From NCBI GenBank assembly GCA_000435595.1, contig FR895409.1, forward strand, positions 13,697 through 24,298: 10,602 bases of DNA. Reading direction: 5' to 3'. This DNA comes from Firmicutes bacterium CAG:882 (GTDB lineage: Bacteria; Bacillota; Clostridia; Lachnospirales; Lachnospiraceae). Shown here in pieces: positions 6,377 through 10,568 of the stretch. Within the stretch, counting starts at the first letter, position 1. The number at the start of each line of letters is the position of its first letter. The notes beneath the pieces are model-generated. The model worked only from the letters and a program-made list of their open reading frames with translations, did no database searches and was not told the DNA's origin. The translations under genes were made by a program, and so were the position numbers.

Positions 6377-6561
6377 ATACTTAACTTCTCCTCGATATTC
6401 TGAAGTGCTGTAATGCTCTGTCCATAGTAACTGATTAAATCATTATTTTTGACAGCACTTGCTAAACTAAAGTCACGAGCTTTTTTATACAACTCTTCAT
6501 GTACAAGGCTGTGAAGTAACTCCGCCTCATCCTCATCAATTAATATTGCAATCTGTCTCAT
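6373..6561 (-). CDS. First gene of the morphogenesis operon; small acidic helical protein, 62 residues
   Basis: ATG 6561 is chosen over the upstream start at 6576 because GGGGGAAAG lies just before it. The product reads MRQIAILIDEDEAELLHSLV and continues as a helical, acidic protein with no membrane segment. The first strand-helix unit (QIAILIDEDEAELLHSLVHEE) has some resemblance to a ribbon-helix-helix start, so it may be another DNA-binding regulator, but the second helix is not convincing. It follows a 185-base leader from the likely promoter near 6753-6781. Confidence 0.65.
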   Translation of the reverse strand: MRQIAILIDEDEAELLHSLVHEELYKKARDFSLASAVKNNDLISYYGQSITALQNIEEKLSI

Positions 6562-6571
6562 TCTTTCCCCC

Positions 6572-6588
6572 GGCAATTTGTTATTGCC
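6572..6588 (-). promoter_or_regulatory. Small hairpin abutting the ribosome site of the first coat-operon gene
   Basis: GGCAAT and ATTGCC pair over six base pairs around a five-base loop. In the minus-strand mRNA the stem ends directly before the GGGGG ribosome site, so it could affect access of the ribosome or fix the 5' end of the site. Confidence 0.35.
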
Positions 6589-6627
6589 TTTTCCTTCCGT
6601 TTTTGATAAACTACATTTGATTACTTT

Positions 6628-6679
6628 TGTGAGTGACAGCTACACGATTTTCACCTACCGCGTTTATCCGTCACTCACA
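6628..6679. repeat. Ten-bp perfect inverted repeat in the coat-operon leader
   Basis: TGTGAGTGAC at 6628-6637 and GTCACTCACA at 6670-6679 pair exactly, enclosing 32 bases. It lies in the 5' untranslated leader of the coat operon, between promoter and first gene. Candidates are an mRNA leader structure, a packaging signal or a protein-binding site. The half-site GTGAC is shared with the origin iterons, which may be chance. Confidence 0.45.
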
Positions 6680-6725
6680 TACTGGCTTTTAAAGGTTGCC
6701 GACCTACGAGCTAACATGTATGTCT

Positions 6726-6739
6726 AGTAGATATCTACT
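6726..6739. promoter_or_regulatory. Operator palindrome A (AGTAGATATCTACT)
   Basis: Perfect 14-bp palindrome with core AGATATCT. It lies just past the expected start point of the coat-operon promoter, where a bound repressor would block transcription. The same core recurs 54 bp away at 6781-6792. Probable binding site of the divergent RHH protein. Confidence 0.6.
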
Positions 6740-6752
6740 GAACACATTTATA

Positions 6753-6781
6753 TATTTAACATATATTTATTAATATGTCAA
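6753..6781 (-). promoter_or_regulatory. Promoter of the morphogenesis operon
   Basis: On the minus strand TTGACA (6781-6776), a 17-base spacer, then TAAATA (6758-6753); start expected near 6746. The perfect -35 and the spacing make this a good housekeeping-sigma promoter. Its -35 touches operator B and its start region abuts operator A, so the RHH gene on the other side can plausibly silence the whole coat operon. Confidence 0.6.
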
Positions 6782-6792
6782 TAGATATCTAT
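6781..6792. promoter_or_regulatory. Operator palindrome B (ATAGATATCTAT) over both divergent promoters
   Basis: Perfect 12-bp palindrome sharing the core AGATATCT with operator A. It overlaps the likely -10 (TATAAA, 6790-6795) of the plus-strand RHH gene and the edge of the minus-strand -35. Binding here would give autoregulation as well as control of the coat operon. The plus-strand -35 is poor (TTATTA at 6767-6772), so the RHH promoter may be weak or activated. Confidence 0.55.
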
Positions 6793-6815
6793 AAAATTTT
6801 TTAGGGGGAAGAATT

Positions 6816-7028
6816 ATGCCACAAGGAAATTATAAAAATAAGGCATATCCATTAAGAATTGATGAGATGCTAATGGACAGAATTAAAGATATTGCTGCTA
6901 AAGAGGACAGAACTACTAACAAACAGATTGAAAAGATTTTAAGAGAATGGGTAGAGCAGTATGACGCTACCAACAACCAAGAATCGTTAAAATCTCAGAC
7001 TTTAGAAAATAAACACATGATTTCTTAG
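6816..7028 (+). CDS. Ribbon-helix-helix (Arc/CopG-type) DNA-binding protein, candidate prophage repressor
   Basis: 70 residues from ATG 6816, with AGGGGGAAG upstream. The central part shows the RHH pattern: a strand KAYPLRID (about 8-16), helix A MLMDRIKDIAAKED (18-31), the turn RTTN and helix B NKQIEKILREWVEQY (35-49), followed by a polar tail that may be flexible. RHH proteins bind palindromic operators as dimers or tetramers; two AGATATCT-core palindromes lie within 90 bp upstream, one on its own likely promoter and one on the divergent coat-operon promoter. It is therefore the best candidate for the switch that keeps coat genes off. It is followed after 13 bases by a second RHH-like gene. 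Confidence 0.8.
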   Translation: MPQGNYKNKAYPLRIDEMLMDRIKDIAAKEDRTTNKQIEKILREWVEQYDATNNQESLKSQTLENKHMIS

Positions 7029-7041
7029 GGAGGACATACTT

Positions 7042-7299
7042 ATGAATGACCTTTTTGATAAACTGCAATCCGTTGATACATCCATTATCTTATGTATCAT
7101 TTTAGCGGTTATCATTATTGAGCTCATTATCTTTATGATATGCAAGCTCTGTGTGAAGAAGTCAAGAACACGGACACTGAAAATAGTTCTTGATAAGACC
7201 ACTTATGTAAGGGTAAAACAGCTTGCGGATAACCGGGGACTGACACCGCAGGAGTTCACAAAAAGATTTCTTGAGAACTTTGCCAATGATGAGAAATAG
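7042..7299 (+). CDS. Membrane-anchored ribbon-helix-helix-like protein
   Basis: 85 residues from ATG 7042, with GGGAGGA upstream. Residues 1-13 are polar and acidic, about 15-38 form one membrane helix (SIILCIILAVIIIELIIFMI), then a basic stretch KLCVKKSRTR puts the C-terminus in the cytoplasm. Residues 45-83 look like an RHH fold: strand TLKIVLDK, helix YVRVKQLADNRG, turn LTPQ, helix EFTKRFLENFAN. A DNA-binding domain fixed to the membrane is unusual. It may tether the neighbouring RHH protein or the phage DNA to the membrane where extrusion occurs, or sense the envelope. It is co-transcribed with the soluble RHH gene and ends at a strong terminator. The RHH assignment is by pattern only. 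Confidence 0.7.
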   Translation: MNDLFDKLQSVDTSIILCIILAVIIIELIIFMICKLCVKKSRTRTLKIVLDKTTYVRVKQLADNRGLTPQEFTKRFLENFANDEK

Positions 7300-7301
7300 A
7301 A

Positions 7302-7336
7302 AAGAGTACCTTAATCGTTTTGACTAAGGTACTCTT
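7302..7336. terminator. Bidirectional intrinsic terminator between convergent genes
   Basis: AAGAGTACCTTA (7302-7313) and TAAGGTACTCTT (7325-7336) pair perfectly over 12 bp with an 11-base loop. T-rich sequence follows on both strands (ATTTG on plus, TTCTATTTC on minus). It serves the RHH gene pair on the plus strand and the convergent gene at 7342-7713 on the minus strand. Confidence 0.85.
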
Positions 7337-7341
7337 ATTTG

Positions 7342-7713
7342 TTACCAGCGTTCAATCTCACGCTTTTTGAACAGAGGTTCATTTGCATTTTCAAAGATGT
7401 TCCCGGGGTTGATGAGCTGTATAACCGTATTTTCTTCATAGCGGTACACTTTTATCTCGTCAGCGAATGCGTGGAGTATAAGCTCATCATCATCATAAAT
7501 TCTAAGCCACAGGTTATAAGTCTTGAAAAGTTCAAACTTCTTATCAATTACCGCCTTGCCATCACAAAGATAGGCATAATAATAACCGTCTTTATCATAC
7601 CTTACAATATCGACATCATCGAGACCGCGGAAAACAAGTGATGATATTTTGCTTAGTCCGATATTCACTTTTTTGTATGTAAGATATGAATCTTTATTTC
7701 CTTTACCAAACAT
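7342..7713 (-). CDS. Protein of unknown function next to the origin, 123 residues
   Basis: ATG 7713 is chosen because GAGGTGA precedes it at good spacing; an upstream start at 7746 would overlap the promoter. The product starts MFGKGNKDSY and is predicted mostly beta-rich with many aromatic and acidic residues (for example DKDGYYYAYLCDGKAV, near residues 40-55, and VYRYEENTVIQLINP in the last third), ending KKREIERW. No membrane segment, signal peptide or known motif. It has its own strong promoter right beside the replication origin and is transcribed alone, which suggests a replication-control, packaging or superinfection function, but nothing in the sequence decides this. Confidence 0.75.
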   Translation of the reverse strand: MFGKGNKDSYLTYKKVNIGLSKISSLVFRGLDDVDIVRYDKDGYYYAYLCDGKAVIDKKFELFKTYNLWLRIYDDDELILHAFADEIKVYRYEENTVIQLINPGNIFENANEPLFKKREIERW

Positions 7714-7744
7714 TTTTATCACCTCACTGTTAAATTCTGGTAGC

Positions 7745-7773
7745 ATTATATCACGATTATTTTATTAATTCAA
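7745..7773 (-). promoter_or_regulatory. Strong extended -10 promoter for the gene at 7342-7713
   Basis: Minus strand: TTGAAT (7773-7768), 17-base spacer, TATAAT (7750-7745) preceded by TGA as an extended -10. It lies between the first iteron of the origin and the gene, so iteron-bound Rep could affect it. Confidence 0.75.
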
Positions 7774-7790
7774 TTATATAAAAATAATTT

Positions 7791-7918
7791 TGTGACGAAG
7801 TTAATTTTTGAAAATCACGTTTTGTGACGAAGTTGTGACGAAGTCGGTCACAAATTTTACACCCCTCAAAGCCTTATTTTATAAGGGTTTGTTATAATTT
7901 TGTGACTTGTGACGAAGT
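7791..7918. repeat. Four 11-bp iterons TGTGACGAAGT at the replication origin
   Basis: Exact copies at 7791-7801, 7823-7833, 7834-7844 (the last two in direct tandem) and 7908-7918. The fourth runs into the left arm of the origin stem. Additional partial units are TGTGACT at 7901-7907 and the inverse GTCACAA at 7847-7853. A small stem CCTTAT-TTT-ATAAGG (7872-7886) and an extended -10-like TATAAT at 7893-7898 on the plus strand lie between them. Repeats next to a nick-site hairpin are the usual Rep recognition sites in CRESS replicons, so Rep is the likely ligand. Confidence 0.85.
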
Positions 7919-7943
7919 GGGGGGTAATACTAGCCCCCACTTC
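7914..7943 (-). other. Rolling-circle origin stem-loop with CRESS nonanucleotide TAGTATTAC
   Basis: Arms GAAGTGGGGG (7914-7923) and CCCCCACTTC (7934-7943) form a perfect 10-bp stem. The ten-base loop read on the minus strand is CTAGTATTAC, containing TAGTATTAC, which fits the NANTATTAC nonanucleotide of circovirus and geminivirus origins. By family rule the nick would be TAGTATT/AC, between bases 7926 and 7925 of the minus strand. The left arm continues from an iteron. The nicked strand has the same sense as the coat operon. With a CRESS-type Rep encoded 1.5 kb away the assignment is strong. Confidence 0.9.
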
Positions 7944-8056
7944 TTTTGTTTTTTTTGCACAATAAAATCAGTGGCACGGGCAAAAAACGCCCTATGAATC
8001 TACACATCAAAAACCGCCATGTTTTATTGGCGAACAATCGCGAATGTCGGATGTTG

Positions 8057-8107
8057 CAGCCGTGGCGACTGCTCCGCGGTGGAGCACTCCTGACAGCCAC
8101 CACGCTG
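8057..8107. repeat. Long bulged hairpin in the non-coding region beside the origin
   Basis: CAGC, GTGGC and TGCTCC on the left pair with GGAGCA, GCCAC and GCTG on the right (15 pairs, with small internal loops) around the loop GCGGT. A second stem CCCCCT/AGGGGG lies at 8159-8164 and 8172-8177. The block 7944-8210 has no believable gene and is GC-richer and more structured than its surroundings. In ssDNA phages and plasmids such blocks hold the second-strand origin or the packaging signal. Confidence 0.5.
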
Positions 8108-8211
8108 TTAAAAAAACATGTAATAAGCTGGTTACACTTCGGTCGCAAAGCTCCCTCACCCCCTAAAGAGCAGGGGGCACGCTTGGTTTGCTTTTTGCAT
8201 AATTTACGCTG

Positions 8212-8254
8212 TTGCAAAATAATTATAACTATGCTACAGTATATTTATAATTAT
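8212..8254 (+). promoter_or_regulatory. Promoter and operator of the third RHH gene
   Basis: TTGCAA (8212-8217), 17-base spacer, TACAGT (8235-8240), start near 8247. The spacer holds ATAATTATAACTAT (8219-8232), which matches 13 of 14 bases of the palindrome in the next promoter downstream. A 10-bp inverted repeat ATAATTATAA / TTATAATTAT (8219-8228, 8245-8254) also brackets the -10. This points to autoregulation by the RHH protein encoded just after it. Confidence 0.65.
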
Positions 8255-8271
8255 GACAGGAGGTAAACACA

Positions 8272-8457
8272 TTGTACACTAAAAAGGACGCTTACGATTA
8301 CATCAACCGTTATCAACGCGAGAATTATGATAGAATAACAATTCTTAGGAAATCAGGCGAAAAAGAACGATTAACTCAAATTGCGAAAAACAACGGATAT
8401 AAGACTGTAACAGAATTTATTAATGCTGCCATCGATGAAAAAATTAGCAGAATGTAA
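8272..8457 (+). CDS. Ribbon-helix-helix DNA-binding protein, TTG start
   Basis: 61 residues. The only start with a ribosome site is TTG 8272 (AGGAGG seven bases upstream). After an N-terminal helix with aromatic residues (AYDYINRYQRENY) comes the RHH pattern: strand RITILRK (about 21-27), helix GEKERLTQIAKNNG (29-42), turn KTV, helix TEFINAAIDEKISRM (47-61). Small RHH proteins like this act as copy-number or promoter repressors on plasmids and phages. Its operator is predicted at 8219-8232 and 8480-8493, one in its own promoter and one in that of the following 52-residue gene. Confidence 0.8.
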   Translation: MYTKKDAYDYINRYQRENYDRITILRKSGEKERLTQIAKNNGYKTVTEFINAAIDEKISRM

Positions 8458-8474
8458 ATAGTTTTAAATATATA

Positions 8475-8503
8475 TTGACATAGTTATAACTATATAGTAA
8501 AAT
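8475..8503 (+). promoter_or_regulatory. Promoter with a 14-bp operator palindrome in its spacer
   Basis: TTGACA (8475-8480), 17-base spacer, TAAAAT (8498-8503). The perfect palindrome ATAGTTATAACTAT (8480-8493) fills most of the spacer, so a bound dimer would exclude RNA polymerase. Start expected near 8510. Confidence 0.75.
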
Positions 8504-8505
8504 AA

Positions 8506-8523
8506 TATTGTCGAAAGACAATA
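8506..8523 (+). promoter_or_regulatory. GNRA-capped hairpin at the 5' end of the 52-residue gene's mRNA
   Basis: TATTGTC, loop GAAA, GACAATA: seven perfect pairs with a GNRA tetraloop beginning almost at the expected transcription start. It is likely a 5'-end mRNA stabiliser. The remainder of the leader (to 8569) contains a short GGC-GAA-GCC stem and the ribosome site. Confidence 0.55.
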
Positions 8524-8569
8524 ACCATAATGCAGAGGATAGGCGAAGCCGTTGGAGAAAGGAGTAAAA

Positions 8570-8728
8570 ATGTTAGAAGAAATGAGTGTTTTTAAGAGCT
8601 ACCTAAGACGTCTTTTACAAGATTTAAAAGATTTAAAAGAAGCTTTAGCTAATAAAGAATATGAAAAAGCTTCTGAAATGGCTGATAAGCTTATAGACGA
8701 TACACAAAAAGGTATCGAAGATAATTAA
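8570..8728 (+). CDS. Small charged helical protein, 52 residues, unknown function
   Basis: ATG 8570 follows AAAGGAG at six bases. The whole product is predicted as two helices: residues 1-27 (SYLRRLLQDLKDLKEAL) and 30-50 (EYEKASEMADKLIDD) with a turn at ANKEY, i.e. a helical hairpin or coiled-coil dimer with alternating Lys and Glu/Asp. No membrane or nucleic-acid-binding motif. It has its own RHH-controlled promoter and its own terminator. It may be an antirepressor, a Rep-modulating factor or a superinfection factor; none of these can be shown here. Confidence 0.7.
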   Translation: MLEEMSVFKSYLRRLLQDLKDLKEALANKEYEKASEMADKLIDDTQKGIEDN

Positions 8729-8756
8729 AACAAACTAATCATAGGGTGAATAAGAA

Positions 8757-8791
8757 GGACGGCGACCTATCTAAGCCGTCCCTCTTTTTTT
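8757..8791 (+). terminator. Intrinsic terminator after the 52-residue gene
   Basis: GGACGGC (8757-8763), 11-base loop, GCCGTCC (8775-8781), then CTC and seven T. It faces the convergent gene ending at 8808 and may also slow minus-strand transcription toward the origin, although T-rich sequence on that side is weaker. Confidence 0.85.
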
Positions 8792-8807
8792 ATATTATCA
8801 CACATAT

Positions 8808-9473
8808 TTACAAACCGCAATCATTTAATAGCTTTATTATTGCAGATGCCTTATCAACATTTTTGATATTATTTTTTAAACAGTTCATAATTTCAACCAT
8901 TAAGTCGTCGCCTGTGATAAGCTGGTAACGCTCATCAAAAGGACGCTGTAAATCAGGCTCGAGAAGTGGGGGAGCAGATGCACATTTTTCTTGTTTTGTC
9001 AATACTTTTTCTTCAACTTTTTTATTTTGTGCGACGTCGCACTTTTTTTTATTTTTTACATAATTTCTTATGTCTTTAACTGTCATAGTCGGTTGGATAT
9101 CTTTATCAATTTGAGCGTTTGAAAGTTTCACCATCTCGACAAGCTGGCTATAAGAATACGCTTGAAATCTATCATCAACAAATATAGTGCCATCTGCTCC
9201 ATTTCTGGAACAGAATCTATTATAAACTGATAATATTCTTGATAGACCTGAGTGCTCAATACCGAAATTCGCCTGCACAAAATCAGCCAGCGAAGAAAAC
9301 CCAAACTCTTTATAATAATAATATCTGTCGAACTCCTCTAAGTGAAATCCTAGAGCTATGTACCTTCTTTTAATATCTGCAATATCACTCTTGATATACT
9401 TTAAAGCTCCTTTTGCATTTTCAGAAATCTCCTGATTACCATAATTAATTAAACCATAAACTACATTATCCAT
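8808..9473 (-). CDS. DNA-binding-like replication accessory protein, family not recognised
   Basis: 221 residues from ATG 9473 with GGAGG upstream, 14 bases after rep in the same transcript. The N-terminal 40 residues are helical and charged; residues about 48-90 (EFGFSSLADFVQANFGIEHSG, then LSRILSVYNRF) look like a helix-turn-helix; a helical segment QLVEMVKLSNAQIDKD follows near 110-125; from about 140 the chain is Lys-rich and probably disordered, with a final helical end. The helix-turn-helix and basic linker suggest DNA binding, perhaps partition-like or helping Rep at the iterons. It lacks the GERRxRA box of true ParB proteins. Co-expression with rep supports a replication or maintenance role. 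Confidence 0.65.
   Translation of the reverse strand: MDNVVYGLINYGNQEISENAKGALKYIKSDIADIKRRYIALGFHLEEFDRYYYYKEFGFSSLADFVQANFGIEHSGLSRILSVYNRFCSRNGADGTIFVDDRFQAYSYSQLVEMVKLSNAQIDKDIQPTMTVKDIRNYVKNKKKCDVAQNKKVEEKVLTKQEKCASAPPLLEPDLQRPFDERYQLITGDDLMVEIMNCLKNNIKNVDKASAIIKLLNDCGL
9029..9050 (+). terminator. 14-bp perfect palindrome plus T-run inside the coding region
   Basis: GTGCGACGTCGCAC (9029-9042) is followed by eight T on the plus strand, so it has the form of an intrinsic terminator against antisense transcription coming from the left. It lies in the Lys-rich linker of the minus-strand gene, where sequence is free to vary. A protein-binding site for the gene's own product is an alternative. 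Confidence 0.45.
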
Positions 9474-9487
9474 TTTATTTACCTCCG

Positions 9488-10552
9488 TTATGTAAAGGGT
9501 AACGGCTCATCATAAGCATCAGCATCGCAAAAGCCGTCATCATCACCTAGAGCACAGACTTTCAACATGTCATAACTGACATATTCTTTCATGCTCAATT
9601 CATATTTTTTAAATTGATTGTTACTTTTATAATGATACACTATTTTATCAATACGCCTTTTTAACTGCTCAACAGTATCAATGTGGGTATCTTCCTGCAC
9701 CATTTTCTTGTATAAAAGCTCAGGCGGAAAAATGGAAGATATGTAGACTTTATCCCACAGCATATACACATTGTTGTATCTGCAATGTACCTGTGAGGTA
9801 TAGCCGTCAAGCAAGCTCAGGAGCTTAGTAAAAGTAATTTGACCTTTAAACTCGTCTATAAATACAATTTTCTCCGCATTATATTTATCAAACAGACCTG
9901 AACCGCCGTTATCATAATCATTCGCAAAGTATATGTTGTCACGTCCATACTCATCACAGAGATTGACATATTCGTGAGACTTCCCGGTGCCTGCTGCACC
10001 GCAATGCCATTCAACATAAACATCACGAAAAACTGGAACGCTTTGACGCTTCATTTCAAAATAAGCGTCTCGCGTGATTTTCTCATAACGACGATATGAC
10101 AGATTGAGTTTAAATATCTCTGAAGGAGTAAAACCCTCATTCAGATACTCATTGATACGATCAAGATCATTCCTCTTACCTTGACGACCTTTTATTTCTC
10201 CGTGTGTGTATACTTCAAGTATTTTTTCGGTACTATCCTCAAACTTACCTTTTTTATAAATATAGTCCTCAGCTTCTTTCTTACTTCCTTTTGTTTCCTC
10301 GGCATGGCACATTGGGTAAAGCTTTTTTATATATGAAAATCTATGCGCCGTATCATCAGATAGTACCATGTGGATGTGCTCCAAGCCGTTTTCTGACAGA
10401 CACAATGCAAGTGCACATGCACGGTATTCATCCGTAATCCATATAGATGCTACTTTTTCAAGGATTTCTTTACTTGTGCCGTCGAATCCATGTTCACGGG
10501 GATTGTTCAGCACGCAAAACCATGATTTGCTTGTTGTGTCTTTTTGAGCCAT
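9488..10552 (-). CDS. rep: CRESS-type replication initiator: HUH endonuclease plus superfamily 3 helicase
   Basis: 354 residues from ATG 10552; TTG 10564 is in frame but overlaps the att region. The product nicks the origin and unwinds it for rolling-circle replication. Endonuclease motifs: motif 1 FCVLNN (12-17), motif 2 HIHMVL with the metal-binding HUH (59-64), motif 3 YIYKK with catalytic Tyr97 and Lys100. Helicase motifs: Walker A GAAGTGKS (185-192), Walker B IVFIDEF (229-235), and a motif C-like VYISSIFPPELLY at 269-281, where the Asn usual in viral proteins is not evident. The match to TAGTATTAC in the origin is what the family predicts. It lacks an obvious ribosome site and starts 17 bases from the tRNA-like sequence. 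Confidence 0.92.
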   Translation of the reverse strand: MAQKDTTSKSWFCVLNNPREHGFDGTSKEILEKVASIWITDEYRACALALCLSENGLEHIHMVLSDDTAHRFSYIKKLYPMCHAEETKGSKKEAEDYIYKKGKFEDSTEKILEVYTHGEIKGRQGKRNDLDRINEYLNEGFTPSEIFKLNLSYRRYEKITRDAYFEMKRQSVPVFRDVYVEWHCGAAGTGKSHEYVNLCDEYGRDNIYFANDYDNGGSGLFDKYNAEKIVFIDEFKGQITFTKLLSLLDGYTSQVHCRYNNVYMLWDKVYISSIFPPELLYKKMVQEDTHIDTVEQLKRRIDKIVYHYKSNNQFKKYELSMKEYVSYDMLKVCALGDDDGFCDADAYDEPLPFT

Positions 10553-10568
10553 TTTAAACACCAACTAC

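Noticed and set aside
7339..7641. 100-codon plus-strand frame
   Set aside because: Antisense to the 123-residue gene, which has a good promoter and ribosome site, and begins within the terminator region.
7930..8266. Overlapping open frames on both strands (95 and 106 codons) over the origin-proximal block
   Set aside because: They cover each other, begin in the origin loop or without a ribosome site, have odd composition and coincide with hairpin-rich sequence; better explained as structured non-coding DNA.
8808..9473. ParB assignment for the gene after rep
   Set aside because: No GERRxRA motif or ParB-type CTPase region visible; only a generic helix-turn-helix impression and a basic linker.
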